Shown here in pieces: positions 11,901 through 25,270 of a DNA stretch of 64,000 bases (position 1 is its first letter; every line of letters begins with the position of its first letter). The notes under the pieces are model-generated. The model was not told where the DNA came from and did not search any database. It worked only from the letters and a program-made list of their open reading frames with translations. Origin of the DNA: Casuarina equisetifolia (taxonomy: Eukaryota; Streptophyta; Magnoliopsida; Fagales; Casuarinaceae); the NCBI GenBank assembly GCA_028551475.1, contig CM052359.1, positions 10,851,583-10,915,582 of the forward strand. The letters are read 5' to 3'. The translations under genes and the position numbers were made by a program.

Positions 11901-13033
11901 GATACAAGCGGTGAAAGAAAAAGAGGTTGCCTTGGGAAAGAAGAATCTAAGTTATGTTTTTCCAGTTTCATCATACGTTTACTTTCTTGTTTTGAAGCTT
12001 CCACTTCAAATTCTCATAATTTTTCTTTTTTCAGTAATGGCACAAGTGAACGGATGGACTCGCTTCCATGAGTTGTCAAATAGCCGATGAGATGATAATT
12101 TAAGATGCAAAACAGAGAGTTAAGATCAATTCAATTTTGAAGGCCATATGTTCATTTAATTTTGTTTAGCATTCATCATAATGAAAGGTGAATTAATATA
12201 ACTGGGGAAAATTGTATTCATGGTTTGTCTTCTTTTATTACTTTCCTAAAGAGATCAAAAATCCCAAATAATTATTCAGAAAAGTAATTTCTAATACCTC
12301 TTTTACCGATTAGATGAAGCAAATTGCTTGTGGCCAAGAAGTCGCAAGTTAGTGGCTCAATAACATCTATTTAAGCTTTTAATCAGTTTAAAAAAAAAAA
12401 GGACTTCTTCTTATGCTATCTTCGGAAAGTTAGGTTAGTGTCGTTCATATGTGGATAATAGGATGAGCAACACACGGAATAAAAAATAGAGAGATAAGAC
12501 TCGGTGACGTGGAAGGGAGATTGGCATCCAGTACTTTTCGTACTTTGCATTTACCATTTCAAAACTTCAGGTTCGTTCACACCACTTGAAATCATACACG
12601 TGTCGGAGCCGGTCCCAATTGCACTTTTATGGAAATTTTGGTCCAATCTCTTGTTCTCTTGTTTCTTAAAAATCCAAAAATCATGTGATATTTTCTGTTG
12701 ACAAGTTGATGAGATTACCATCTGCAACGTATCAAAAGTGCACAAAAAATTGACAGCCAATTATATCGGGGTTCTTATCCACATAAGAAGTACAGGTCAT
12801 GTTGTGAGAATGATAGGCAAACCACGTCCATGAGAAATGCAGAGGACTGTTGACGAGGAATAGATGTGATCCGCCCTTTTATGTGTCTCTTTTGTTTTGG
12901 AGGTTCTCTTTTGGTGGGGCACAACAATGGTAGCTACAGCCACAACAAAAACAAAATGCACAAGGGTTGAGATGAACCAAGTTGGTCCTTTGTCCTCGCA
13001 TTCAATACGATCTCAATGCAATTTTGTACTACC
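11901..13033. other. Intergenic region upstream of the invertase, no gene recognised
   Basis: It holds the distal invertase promoter and ordinary AT-rich sequence. Open stretches at 12504-12760 on both strands overlap each other and resemble no known family. The right end is the CTACC target duplication (13029-13033) of the next copia element. Confidence 0.5.
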
Positions 13034-13721
13034 TATTGGGAAATCTAAGCTCAAACAAACTAAAAACCAGATCTTTACTTCTCATTTAGAACATAAACAT
13101 GTAATTGAAAATAAGGAGAAAATAGTACCTTATTTTGAGTCCATATTGTATCAACGTGTCTCGATTTTTCTCCTTTATCTTCTCCTTAATCATTGGTTTG
13201 ATGAGATAGCTTAACCTGTTGAAGATCAAATGAGAGGTTGAAGGGAGCAAAAGCATACACAAACTCGATCTCTTGGGTGCTTTTCACAGTAACTACTTTT
13301 CTTATGTGAGTGTATTATTGAGAGAAACGTGAATAATGTGTGATGTGTCCAAAAGAGAGCCATATTTCAATATTTCCATTTTGCCCCTTATATTAACTTA
13401 AGCTATAAACATCTTCTAATGAACTGATAATGTATGATCTTCACTAAAAGCAGATTATCAGTATATGTATTGAGAGTTAAAGGAGGGATCTAGCCATTTA
13501 CTGAATGTGTTGTCTATATAGTCTCACTCATCATGGTTCTATATAGCAAACACTAGCCTACACTAGCCTACACTAGCCAATCCTATATTTGACAATTAAG
13601 GATCCAATATGTCTCATATGAATGGATTATAAAACGTTTATTCAAAAAATAAGTTTAGTGACTTTGTAATTCCTATTGGTATAAGTCCATTTTAGTAAGG
13701 ACTATAATAAATAGACCAATA
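13034..13721 (-). repeat. 3' LTR of copia C
   Basis: It aligns along its full length with 19735-20413. The plus-strand left end has decayed from TGTTGG to TATTGG, and the right end from CCAACA to CCAATA. A short triplicated motif (CACTAGCCTA-type) lies near 13549-13580. Confidence 0.92.
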
Positions 13722-13735
13722 ATCTCCCACTTAGG
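13722..13735 (-). other. Polypurine tract of copia C
   Basis: The minus strand reads GCCTAAGTGGGAGAT directly before the 3' LTR, the classic copia plus-strand priming site (AAGTGGGAGAT). Confidence 0.8.
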
Positions 13736-14384
13736 CTATATCAATGGGAATGAGAAATAATGAAAATATTTTAAAATACTGAAATATGAGCAGATAAGTT
13801 TAGTCTTGAGATGACCCTTAAAAGGGCAACCTGATGATACAAGAATTCTAAAGGTATCATCATTTGACATTGATCCAATTCTCAATTATTGAAGTGAGAA
13901 TTTCTAGAGTGTCTTATTAATGAAAAGTGAGCTCAACAAAAACTTAGATTGCAAGACATTCTTGTATGGCATTAATGAAGTGCCCCAACTATACTAAGAA
14001 AAATATTAGTATGAATAAAGGCATATGTATGGATAAAGGATTCATGCATGCATAGTACAACTTTGACATATAAAACATCGACATGTTTTATATACTTAAG
14101 TCAAGCAAACATATACTAGATAATCAACATACATAGCTTATACAAAACAAGTTCATGTCATAGTAAACTATATAAAAGCAGTTTGGTATACAAAATAACC
14201 AAAACTCCCACTAATCTGAGGGATCCCATGAGACGCTAAGTCCTATACAAGTGACATGTCTATGAAAAACACAAGGAGTCAATCCTTTAGTAAAAGGATA
14301 TGCAAGCAAAGTGTATGTTTTAATGTGTTCTATGGTGATTTCGCCATTCTTAACTCGTTCTCGAATAGTCAAGTATTTGGTGTC

Positions 14385-16038
14385 CTAGTGTTTAGACCCT
14401 GTAAGGCTTTTGTTGTCATTAATAAATAAGACAGCAACATTGTTATCACAATACAACTGAATGGGTCTATCAACAAAAGTATAAACTGTTAAATCTCTTA
14501 TCAAATTTCTAAGCCAAATGTCTTGAACTGCAGTTCCATAACATGCAACAAATTTAGCATGCATAGTGGAAGATGTTATCAATGATTGCTTAACATTTTT
14601 CCAAGACACTGCCCCACCTATTAACATAAAAATATAACCTGAAGTAGATTTAAAATCATCCTTACAACCAGCATAATCAACATTTGACTAGCCCATTAGC
14701 TGTAAATGATTAACATGTCTATAAATCAACATGTAATTTGTTATTTTTTTCAAGTACCTCAACACTTTCTTAACAGCCATCCACAGGTCTTGGCCTAGAT
14801 TACTCTAATATTGACCAACTAATCCAATGGCAAATGCAATATTAGGTTTAGTGCATACATGATACAACCAATTGCTGAAGCATAAGGTACTGACTGCATA
14901 AATACTTTCTTAGCTTCAATTTGAGGACACTATAATTGGCTTAACTTATCATTCCTCAAAATAAGAGCATTACCTAGTTTGTAATTTTGCATACTGAATC
15001 TGATAAGAACTCTATCTATATATGCTCTATAAGAAAGACCCAATAATCTATGAGAATGGTTTCAATGAATCTCAATACTAAGAACAAAGTTGGTCTCACT
15101 AAGATCTTTCATGTCAAACTATGTAGACAATAATCGCTTAATGTCATGAAGTAACACCTTATTAGGACTTGCAACCAAAATATCATCAACATAAAGTACT
15201 AAAAAGATAGGTGTACTCCCATTGATCTTAGTGTATATGCAATGATCCAATATATTTTTCACAAACCCACATGAAGTAATAAATTCATCAAATTTAAAAT
15301 ATCATTGACGAGAAGCCTATTTAAGACTATAAATGGATTTATTTAACTTACATACAAGGCATTTAGGATCACCTTTAGTAAACCCTTCAAGCTACACAAT
15401 GTAAATTTTTTCATCAAGGTTTATATTAAGGAAGGCAATTTTCACATCCATTTGATGCAATTCTATATCAAAGTAAGCTACCAAGGCCATAATAATTTTG
15501 AATGAATCCTTAGAGGATACGGGTGAAAAGTTCTCGTTGTAGTCAATGTCTTTCTTTTGGGTAAAACCTTAGCCATTAGTATGGCCTTGAACCTTTCAAT
15601 TTTACCTGTTGAATCTCTTTGAGTTTTATAAATCCACTTACAACCGATAGGTTTGTAGCCTCTAAGTAAATCAACTAAGTTCCAAATATCATTATGCTTT
15701 ATAGAATTCAACTCATCATGCAACACATCTATCCACAATCTAGAATGAGGACTAGAGACAACTTTTGTATAAGTAACTAGATCATCTAAAATACCAACAT
15801 CATAATCATGTTCTCTTAAATAGACCATGTACCCTGAATGAATAGTTAATTTTCTCTCTTTAACAGGTTTTCTAACTGTAAGAGCCTCTATAGGTATATC
15901 TGAAGGAGCAATCATGCTACATACTGAAGATTGAGGTTCTGAATGCATCTGCAAAGATAAAGGACAAGAAGTACTAATATTGCCCATAGATGTCGTGGTC
16001 TGAGAACTACTACTTAGTCCTGCAACATCTAATTCCAA
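14385..16038 (-). pseudogene. copia C reverse transcriptase and RNase H
   Basis: Minus-strand landmarks come in order: HNDIWNLVDLLRGYKPIGCKWIYKTQ-type RT N-terminus (about 15595-15710), LYVDD with the catalytic YVDD encoded by 15182-15193, and RNase H at 14385-14627 ending [24 protein letters not shown] is intact, but stop codons and shifts separate the blocks (for example around 15300 and 15570), so no full RT can be made. Confidence 0.85.
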
Positions 16039-16464
16039 AAACTTAGTTGTCTGTGACTCTAAAATCTTGAAACCTCCAAGGGGTTATAAAATTGATACCT
16101 TTTGGAATGAAGTGGATAAACCAATGAAATAACATCAAATAGTTCTAGAATCAAACTTTCCCATACTTGGATTGTATAATATTACTTCTACAAGACATCC
16201 CCATACTCTCAAGTGATTCAAACTAGGTTTCCTCCATGTCCACATCTCATAAGGAGTTAAGGAGACAGACTTACTAGGCACTTAGTTGAGAATATATAAA
16301 GCAATATAAATAGTTTCACCCCATAAAGAGAAAGGCAAATTGGTTCCATGTGTCATACTTCTTACCATGTCGAGCAAGGTTCTATTACACCTTTCAACAA
16401 CCCCATTTTGTTCAGGGTTGCCAGGCATCATAAACTAAGCAACAATACCACAATCCTACAAAAA

Positions 16465-17407
16465 CTAAGCAAATGTACCTTTAAATTGTCCAACAACACC
16501 TTGATGACCATAAAATTCACCACCTTTATATGATCTCATAACTTTGATACTATTCTCTAATTGTTTCTCAACTTCAACTTTAAATGTCTTAAATTTTTCA
16601 AAAGACTTGGACTTATCTTTAATCAAATAAAGATAACCATACTGAGAAAAATCATCAATAAAGGTGATGAAGTAGGAATGACCACACAGTGTAGTATGAT
16701 ACGGCCAAATGATATTTGTATGAATAACTTCCAGCAAGTCATAACTATGCATTGTCGTTTTCTTTGTAACTTTAACCATATTCCCTTTACAACATTTCAC
16801 ACAAACATTCATGTCATTTTCAAGATCAGGTAAGACATTCAATTGGATTAACCTATCCATTCTTGCTTTAGAAATATGTCTAAGTCTATGATGCCACAAT
16901 GCATAAGATTTATCCCTAGGTAAAGTTCTTTTCGAAATAGTTTGTGCAATATCACTAGTAGCATAAATCTCATGAGGAGATAAACGTAAACTATATAAAT
17001 CATCAGACATTACACAACTACCAACCCTTATCTCCATTATAATACATACTAATAACAAAGTTTTTAACATGAAAAGCATAACCACATATGTCCAACATAG
17101 ATATAGAAACTAGATTTCGTCTAAACAATAGTACATAGAAGGTATTATACAAGGTTAGTCTAAAACCAGTGTCCAAAATAAGTACAACATCTCTTACAAA
17201 CAATACATCAACTTTTTCATTGTTTCTAACTAGGAGATACTCCTCATTCTTTTTCGGTTTCCTCATGTTTGTGAACCCTTGAATCGTCAAAGCAACATGA
17301 TTAATTGTTGCACTATCAAGCCACCAAGAACTGAAGGGTGCTTGAAACAAATTGGATTCACAAACCAAGATAGGAGGACAATTACCTTTACTTAGGGTTT
17401 TGGCCAT
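16465..17407 (-). pseudogene. copia C protease and integrase
   Basis: The protease core reads WWLDSATINHV: the catalytic Asp is kept but the following Gly is missing from the normal D-S-G-A-T motif. The integrase zinc-binding region is recognisable as HRLRHISKARMDRL followed by CVKCCKGN. Then come DLLEVIHTNI, in which the usual D of HxD is N, and FITFIDDFSQYGYLYLI. The domain is split by a shift near 17030. Confidence 0.85.
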
Positions 17408-17419
17408 CTAGGTTTTAAA

Positions 17420-18449
17420 TGCATTACAGTCTTTCTTCGCATAACCCTTTTGTTTACAATGAAAACACTTAAAATTACTCTTGTTCATTATAGCTTTCTT
17501 GAACCTTAAAGTACTAGTAGTGGACCTAATGATCCCAAAAGCTGATTGAGTATTCTGACAAGACCTCTAGGGAGTGGGCCTAAACCTTATTCCTCTATAA
17601 GAAGTAGAAGCCTGAGTATGGAATGCATGACTAATTGTCCTCAAGCCACAAGAGTAAAAGGATTGATTACCCTAGGTATGATAAATATGACCATATTTCT
17701 TCTCACCTCTTATCTTAGATTCTTCACCAATAACCTTTGTCAATAGACCATTCATGTCCCAAACTTCATTCTAGGAAATAAAGGTTGTCTTTATAATGTT
17801 AAACTTAGGTGGAAGAGAATTCACAATATAATGCACCAAGATCTTATTAGATAAGGGAAAGTCAAGTGCATTCAGTCTAAACTGAAGGTGGATCATGCTC
17901 ACAACATAGCTTCTTACATCTCCAACAGAGAAATCATACCTCATGAAGAACAGCTCCTGAATAATCAGAGACATTTCAGCATTTGTGAAGGCACTATACC
18001 TTTTTGTCACTGCATCTAAGATTTCTTTCACAATACCTGTTATAGGCAAACCTCCTTTTAGGTGTTATGGATCGATGCATTGTCAACAGACATAATTTAT
18101 CATACTTTTTCCATTGTTCATAGTCCTTTTTTTGCTCTTCAATACTTTCAGTAATGAGTGCAATAGGTGACTTGTCAGTTAAAGCTCTACTCGTGTCAAT
18201 TACATTCATAGTAAAGAAAATATCCTCCTTCTACTTCTTAAAGTTTGAGTTATCCAAGACATCAATGGAAACATATACATTATTTAGATTAATAACAACT
18301 ATAGAACAAATGATGCAAAGGTTAACATCATGTGAGTGCATAAAGATAGAGCTCACACACATCATCATGCAAACACTTTTGGGCAGAATACATGACAAGT
18401 AATGTAAATCCCTCCAACACAACATCAACCATGAGTAAATTCCAATCAT
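17420..18449 (-). pseudogene. copia C gag
   Basis: The gag pieces at 18449-17771 include FNIIKTTF and other UBN2-type segments. The zinc knuckle at 17426-17467 reads CFHCKQKGYAKKDC, so the zinc-binding His of the CCHC motif is Tyr. Stops and shifts are present. Confidence 0.8.
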
Positions 18450-19720
18450 TGTAGTCTGCCACTTTTAGGCTACATAAACCACTTTGACCAGTCTAAACTC
18501 ATTGAGATTAGCCTTTTGATCGATTGATTGATTTTTTTGAAGAAGTGATTGATTGAAGTGTGAGATTAGCCGCATACAAATCATTGTCATGTACACCTCC
18601 ATGTACTAGCATACAATCACCTCCTTTGGGCTAATAATTATACACCAAAACTAAAGGCATTTCTTTCCTTATGCAAGACCAAAATTTCACAATTCAACCA
18701 AGAATGCACTACTTTGGTGGTCACACCTTAACTAAATCACAAAACCCTCTCGCACCAAGGGACACAACTCACAATACAACATGCAATTTAACATTATGGA
18801 CTCAGGGCAAACTGAAATGTCCTTAACTTGCATCATCAACAACACTCAATAAGTGTTATCAATACACGCATGCTAATATTAAGGATAAGAATATAACTAA
18901 AGAGAAGCATGCTTGAAATCATACAAATGAACAAATATTAAAATAATCAAACATATATAAGCAAATTGTGACCATTAATAATAAATTTAATAATTTAATA
19001 AATGATTTACATTGCAATACATGGCCATAACATTTGAACATAGATAAGAAAAGTACTATAGGGCCATATACAAATCAAAAATTATAGCAAACATCCATAA
19101 TCAACTTATATTCAACAAAATACAAGCAAATATTACAAACTTAATAACAAAATTGGGATTTTAGAATGTTTGCAAAGCATAAAAGTGACATTAAAGGCTA
19201 GATCATGGTTAGAGGAGAAATTTGAAAAAATTTGGCATCAAAACTAGCCTTCCACACACCTCCACATGCCGTTAGAAGATGTCACTGGCGAAACCAATAT
19301 GAATCGATTCTAGCATTTGAAATATTAGCTAATACATGCCAATATGACTAGTTCACTGCCAAAGTGGCTAGTTCTTAGAGCGAGTCCGATGTCAACAAGT
19401 TCGTTGACCGAAAATGAAACTCCATTGGCTCAGACGATATAACAACCATGCCTTCTAAGTAGTCTATGGCGGCAAAACCCGGTTGAACCTATTCTAGTCA
19501 AATTAACTCGATTTTGATTGGACTTACAATAGTGCCAAAATGTAGATCCAACGCTGATCTAGCCACTAGTGAGGTTGATTTGTGGTTCGGGGACCTTTAC
19601 GAGCCGAGTTTAACCAAAATGGGTATTTGGATACCCACGAACCCAAAAGCAAAAATCCAAATATCTTGTTCAAAATCCTAAATTTTTGTTCGATTTGTGC
19701 TCTAATGGAAGCTGAACTCT

Positions 19721-19732
19721 ACTCTTATACCA
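19721..19732 (-). other. Primer-binding site of copia C
   Basis: The minus strand reads TGGTATAAGAGT, two bases off the plant initiator Met-tRNA complement TGGTATCAGAGC, and sits directly inside the 5' LTR. Confidence 0.8.
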
Positions 19733-19734
19733 AT

Positions 19735-20413
19735 TGTTGGAAAATCTAAGCTCAAATGAGCTCAAAACCATATCTTTGCTTCTCATTTAGAACACAAACA
19801 TGTAATTGAAAGTAAGGAGAAAATAGTACCTTGTTTTGAGTCTATATTGTATCAATGTGGCTCAATTCTTCTCCTTTATCCTCTCCTTAATCACTGGCTT
19901 TATAAGATAACTTAACCTGTTGAAGATCAAGTAGGGGGTTGAAGGGAGCAAAAGCATACATGGACTCTATCTCTTGGGTGCTTTTCATCGTTACTACTTT
20001 TCTTGTGTGAATGTGTTATTAAGAGAAATGTGAATAATGTGTGACGTGTCTAAGAAAGAGCCATATTTCGATATTTCCATTTCGCCCCTTATATTAACTT
20101 AAGCTATAAACACCTCCCAATGAACTGATAATGTAGGATCTTCACTAAAAGCATATTATCAGTGTATGTATTAAAAGTTAAAGGAGGGTTCTAGCCATTT
20201 ACTGAATGTATTGTCCATATAGTCTCACTTATCACGGCTTTATATAGTAGACACTAGCCCACACTAACCAGTCCCATATTTGACAATTAAGGTTTCAATA
20301 TGTCTAATATGAATGGACTATAAAACGTTTATTTAAAAAAATAAGTTTAGTGACTTTATAATTCTCATTGGCATAAACCCACTTCAATAAAGACTATAAC
20401 AAATAGTCCAACA
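19735..20413 (-). repeat. 5' LTR of copia C
   Basis: On the plus strand it starts TGTTGGAAAAT and ends AGTCCAACA, with terminal inverted repeats TGTTGGA/TCCAACA. It is followed by the CTACC target duplication. Confidence 0.92.
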
Positions 20414-20541
20414 CTACCTTCCCTAGTTTGTCATCACGTAGATCGTGTAAGTCGTTAGAAGTCCACTAAAATACAAAGAAAATACATTTGAAGTACAATT
20501 AAGTACATAGTCATAGGTCTTCTCAAATTACAAAGGTTACG

Positions 20542-20926
20542 TGTAAAACTAGTGGATTTAAGCACAGATACAAGTAAATGTTGGATAACTCTTATTCATT
20601 GAAGACAAGAAAATCAAGATTTTTTAATAATTAGGAAAATAGTAATTCATGTATAATCCAATACATGAAAAATGTCACATACAAGAACTATATGAAATAA
20701 ACAAGTGAGCCGCAAGCCTTAACCATGCTCTGCAGTTCATGGCTGCACAACGGCTACCAAAAAATGCTTACATACAAATGGTTGTTGGTTGGCCATGTAC
20801 AGGTGAAAGCAAGAGCTAACTTGCCTTGAATGGCAAGCCAACTTAAGTGTCGCAAATGGCTGGTTCCCTCCTAAGTAATTGGCTATTGAGTGCCTACTAT
20901 GGTTACCACCTTATTACTCAATAACA
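20542..20926 (-). repeat. 3' LTR of a second copia element (copia X)
   Basis: Positions 20542-20739 align with 33209-33405. The minus strand has a purine-rich GAACACCAACTTAAGGGTGG just before TGTTATTGAG at 20926, which argues for a 385-bp LTR. The alternative is a 198-bp LTR ending at 20739, which matches the 197-bp right copy and gives near-identical flanks (TTACG on the left, TTACA on the right). I cannot decide between them. Confidence 0.65.
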
Positions 20927-20989
20927 CCACCCTTAAGTTGGTGTTCATTAGAAATGAAGAACACAAAGCTTGCGTAAAAGGTAACTAAT

Positions 20990-22079
20990 ACTAATGCCTC
21001 CCAATACCTTGGCTAACTTATGTGTTGGCTAGTCTCCAATTCCAACATGCCTAGTTTTGATTAACTATTACAAATTTTTTCTCTAATAAAATGTCAATCA
21101 ACTTGATGTGTTATATATGTTGATAAACAATTGGGCTAGCTGAAAGTTCCATTATGGCCTTATTATCACAAAATAGTGTGATAGATGGAGGAACTTGAGT
21201 CCATAAGTTTCCAAGTAAGCCTAGTAATCAAATGATTTCATAAGATGTGAGTGTCATGTTGTGATATTTTGCTTTTATGGAAACTTTGGATACCAGTCTT
21301 TTTTTTCTTACTTTTCTAAGAAATCAAACAATTGTTAAGCATAATGTAAAATCTAATAAATGAGTTCTTCCCATCTTAGATATAGTATAATCTGGGCCAT
21401 AGTAAGTTTGCATAGGAAAGTTGCCAAAAAGAGGAATAAATAACCTTAAGCTTGGATATCTATTCAAATATCTCACTAGTTTGATAATTGCTTCCTAGCA
21501 TGATTTATTGGGTGCAATCATGATCTAGCTTAGATTATGCATTGACTAAAAGATATCAAGCCTTTTTACATCTAGTACATAAGTTTTCCTATGAATTGTT
21601 GATACTTGAGAACATTTGTTGAGTGTTGGACAATTATCTTGTGGAATAGGCATTCCATTATTGTGCTTGATCAATGTCAATATGAGATTTATATCCATGA
21701 TTGTTTTAAGAGTTTGGATTCCATGAATCCCACTTCATTTGCCAATTCCAAAATATTTTTGCATTGACCTAAATAAATTCTATTATTATATCTAAAGACC
21801 TCAACACCAAGGAAGCATTAGAAACCTCCTAATTTTTTAATGTAGAAAGCTAATTGTAAGCGCACCTTATCTCAAATGTCATTAATATCATCTCTTATAA
21901 TTAAAATATCGTCAATGTAAATCATAAGTATGGATGAGATTACCTTACTCTTTAATGAAGAGTGAAATGTGGTGTATCAAACTTATACCCTATTGTGAAG
22001 TAATATTTCAATGCACTAGTTGTTCCATTGCCTAGAAACTTGTTTTAAGCCATATAAGAATTGCTTTAATCTACGTACT
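20990..22079 (-). pseudogene. copia X reverse transcriptase, downstream part
   Basis: From 22079 leftward the minus strand reads LKQFLYGLKQVSRQWN, then IYIDDIL (the YIDD is encoded by 21908-21919), then FLGVEVFRYNNRIYLGQCK, the usual order after YGLKQ in copia RT. It is continuous with the piece at 27238-27790 once the gypsy insertion is removed. Multiple stops are present. Confidence 0.8.
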
Positions 22080-22550
22080 TGCAATGGTCTAGAGGTTAGC
22101 ATATAGAATTTGCTAGAGCTCTAGTAATTGGTCTAGATTGAAAACTAAACACAACGTGTAATCAGACTTAAGGAGTTTGGCCTTGTGCCCTATTTTAATA
22201 GAAAATGGAAAGATTACAACTGAAAGGGATTACTTAATGGGAACCCAAGACCTTTATGCTACAACATAGACTTTGACTAACAACAAGCTTAAGTCTCTCT
22301 TAGGTTCTTTTCTTATTTATAGCTAGCGGTTGACTGTTGAAAGATAACACTTCACAACCTTATTAATAGACGTTAATAGTTTTAATAAACTCTAACTGAA
22401 TCTTAACTGCTTAACCGAAATAATTGCTTAACCAAAATAATTGCATGCTAATTAGGACAACTTATTTATCCTTATTTGATACTAGTAATCAACTATAGAC
22501 ATGGACTTAAAGAGTTGGCATGGCTTAGCATCACTTTATAGACTATTGCA
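22080..22550 (-). repeat. 3' LTR of gypsy D
   Basis: It aligns with 26784-27237 and contains a small local duplication around 22410-22445 (CTTAACCGAAATAATTG-type unit twice) that the other copy lacks. The minus-strand polypurine tract GGGAGGAAGGG lies directly to its right. Confidence 0.88.
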
Positions 22551-22554
22551 CCCT

Positions 22555-22760
22555 TCCTCCCTTGGCAGCAACCTTGTCCTCAAGGTTAACAGAAGGGTAA
22601 CGTTCTTCAAATGTATTAACATTAACCCATGTTGCCTTTTAAATAGGCTGGCCTTTCCAATGAACTAGGAACTGAGCTTTTTTTTTTTTTTTTACAATAT
22701 TCCAGTATTGCTTATGGTTGCGGGCTAATAGTATCTTCAAGATCTAAATAAGTTAGTAAA
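22555..22760 (-). pseudogene. gypsy D C-terminal chromodomain-like end
   Basis: The minus strand reads QFLVHWKGQPI, then ATWVNVNTFEERYPS and NLEDKVAAKGG, the standard end of chromodomain-containing gypsy polyproteins. A T run of 13-14 bases (near 22680-22693) lies just upstream. Confidence 0.75.
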
Positions 22761-23179
22761 TCTCCTTGTACTTCTACATGTCTTCCAATGAACCTATTCA
22801 ACATTGAAACATGAAAAACATTATGAATTCAGGATCCATAAGGCAATTTCAATCAATAAGCCACTTCTCCCACCCTTTGCAAAACTTCAAAAGGGCCTAA
22901 ATACCTTGGAGATAACTTGTAGTTCTTTCTAACCATCATAAACTTGCCTCTACATGGTTAAAGCTTAAGGTAGACTAGATCTCTTACCTCAAATTGCTCT
23001 CCTTCCTTCCCATATAATAATATTTCTTCATCCAGTTTTGAGCTCCCTTAAATCTTTCTTTAAGATTTCTTAAAACAACACCTTGTGCACTTAATTCTTG
23101 GTTAACAATAGTTATATCAAATGATCCATGAAGGTAAGTCAATAGAGTGGGAAAAGGTTTTCCATACACAGCTTCATAA

Positions 23180-23940
23180 GGAGTTTTATATGTAGTAGAT
23201 TGGACATTAGTATTATAGCAATACTTAGACTAAGGCAACCATTTTGTCCATTCCTTCAGATGATCTCTAGTAAAATATCTCAAATATACTTCCAAGGTTT
23301 TGTTTACTACATCTAATTGTCCATCGGTTTGTGGATGTTAGGCAATGGAAAAGTTAAAACTAGTACCTTGCAATTTAAATAATTACTTCTAAACACCATA
23401 TTTCTATCACAAACTATCCTTCTTGGCATCCTATAAATTTTGGAAACATTTTCAAAGAAAGTTTGGGCCACACTATTTGTGATATAAGGATGTGCAAGTG
23501 CTAAAAAATGAAATGATTTGGATAAACGGTCCACAATCACAAAGATTACTTGTTTACCTTTGGAATTAGGCAACCATTCTATAAAATCCATGGTTATATC
23601 TTGCCATATTTGATTTGGTATAGGAGGGAGTTGAAGTAATTCACTTAGTTTGTTGTTCTCCCATTTCATGGCTTAACAAACTGAATATTCCTTTACAAAC
23701 TGCCACACCATAGTTTTCGTTTACTGCTAGAAAAACATTGCCTTTATCTGTTGTAATGTTTTGAAGTATCCTTCATGAGTAACTTTATGGATTTCCTTCA
23801 AAATAAAAGGTATCAAGGTTGAGAACTTACTTGAAAAAATTTTGTTATGGCAAAGCAACACACCATTATGATATTGCCACTGGTTTCCAACCTTTCCAAC
23901 ACTAATTTGATCCAAAATGGCATGGATTTCGGGATCCTTT
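23180..23940 (-). pseudogene. gypsy D integrase
   Basis: The zinc-binding part is at 23727-23915 (LKEIHKVTHEGYFKTLQQIK, corresponding to HDSxxxGHxGxxKT). The core at 23313-23669 has WQDITMDFIEWLPNSKGK and FVIVDRLSKSFHFLAL, keeping the first core Asp; the second is in RIVCDRN. A frame break separates the two parts and the third core residue was not located. Confidence 0.85.
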
Positions 23941-24239
23941 TTAACTTTTTCTTGAATGGAACCTAGCCATCCTGGAATAACTATTGAAACAACATGTATT
24001 TCCTTTGGATAAACCCTTAGATGCTTACTACCTTCTCCTTTTTCTTGTTGAAATAACTTCTAACTAGAAAATTCTACAGCCCATGTCTTAGGCTAGTTTA
24101 TGTTATAAGTTTGAACGGAGATAGGTGATTCAAGAAAGACTAAGGTAGTCTTCTTAGTATGGTTTTGAAGTTCTTCATCTATTCTAGACAAAGCATTAAC
24201 TACCTGATTTTCTTTTCCTGGTTTGTAATGGACTTCAAA

Positions 24240-25270
24240 GTCATAGCCAACTAGTTTAATCAACCATTTCTATTGAGCAAGGGTGGTGATCTTTTGGTTC
24301 CATAAGCTTTGTAGACTTATTTGATCAGTGAGGACTATGAACTTAGCTCCAAGCAAGTATTGCCTCCAACGTTTGACAACTAAGATAAAAGCAAGCAACT
24401 CCTTATCATATGTTGACAACAATAAATTCTTTCCTTGTAGAGCCTGGCTAAATAGGCAATAGGCCTTCGGTTTTAAGATAAAATAGCTCCTACACCAACT
24501 GCACATGCATCGCATTCCACCTAAAATGAAAGAGAAAGGTCCGACAAGGCTAGAACTGAAGCTTCCATCATTGCTACTTTTAACTTTTTGAAGGTTATCT
24601 TATCTTCTTCAGTCTAGTAAAAAGCATCTTGTATAAGGAACCAAGTAAGAGGGGTGGCAATTGCTCTATAGTTTTGGACAAACTTCTTGTAGTAACCAAT
24701 TAAGCCTAGAAACCCCCTTAAATACTTGATTATTTTAGGTATCAGCCATTCTAGCATGGCTTGAATCTTGTCCTTTTTCACTATAACTCCTTCATATATA
24801 AGATGCCCCAAATATTACATTGTCTTCACTCCAAAAGAGCATTTTTCTCACTTGACATAAAGCTACTGCTCTTTGAGTTTCTCAAAAACCAATCTAACAT
24901 GTTTCACAGGCTTACTCTAATTTTGACTGTATCTCAATACATCATTAAAAAAAAAACTAAAACAAAGCTGCCAAGAAACTCCTTAAATACCTTCATCAAG
25001 CTTTGAAAGGTAGAAAGAGCATTATAAAGTCCAAAGGACATAACTAGAAACTCATATGTCCTTTTGGAGTTTGAAAAATTGTTTTGGCTATATCTTTTGG
25101 CTACATTTGAATTTGGTAACCATATATAAGATCTAGTTTAATGAACAACCATGAGTCATGAAGTTCATCTAAGAGCTCTTCAATTGTAGAAATTAGAAAA
25201 CCATCCTTTATTGTATCTTTATTCTAGGCTCTATAGTCCACACACATTCTCTAAGTACATTTTTTTTTCT
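24240..25270 (-). pseudogene. gypsy D reverse transcriptase and RNase H
   Basis: RNase H-like sequence is at 24270-24515 (STYDKELLAFILVVKRWRQY, LLGAKFIVLTDQISLQSLW) and RT thumb sequence at 24614-24811 (RGFLGLIGYYKKFVQNY). The catalytic box near 24935-24955 reads FFNDVL, where gypsy RTs have F-D-D or Y-D-D, so the first catalytic Asp is Asn. Several stops are present. Confidence 0.8.

Larger units (their letters stand above)
13034..20413 (-). mobile_element. Complete but inactive Ty1/copia element (copia C), 7.4 kb
   Basis: The two LTRs are 13034-13721 and 19735-20413, and the element is flanked by the 5-bp target duplication CTACC (13029-13033 and 20414-20418). Reading on the minus strand from the right: 5' LTR, primer-binding site, gag, protease, integrase, RT, RNase H, polypurine tract, 3' LTR. 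By eye, the first roughly 215 bases of the LTRs differ at about one base in seven, so the insertion is old. Every coding domain has stops or shifts. Confidence 0.92.
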
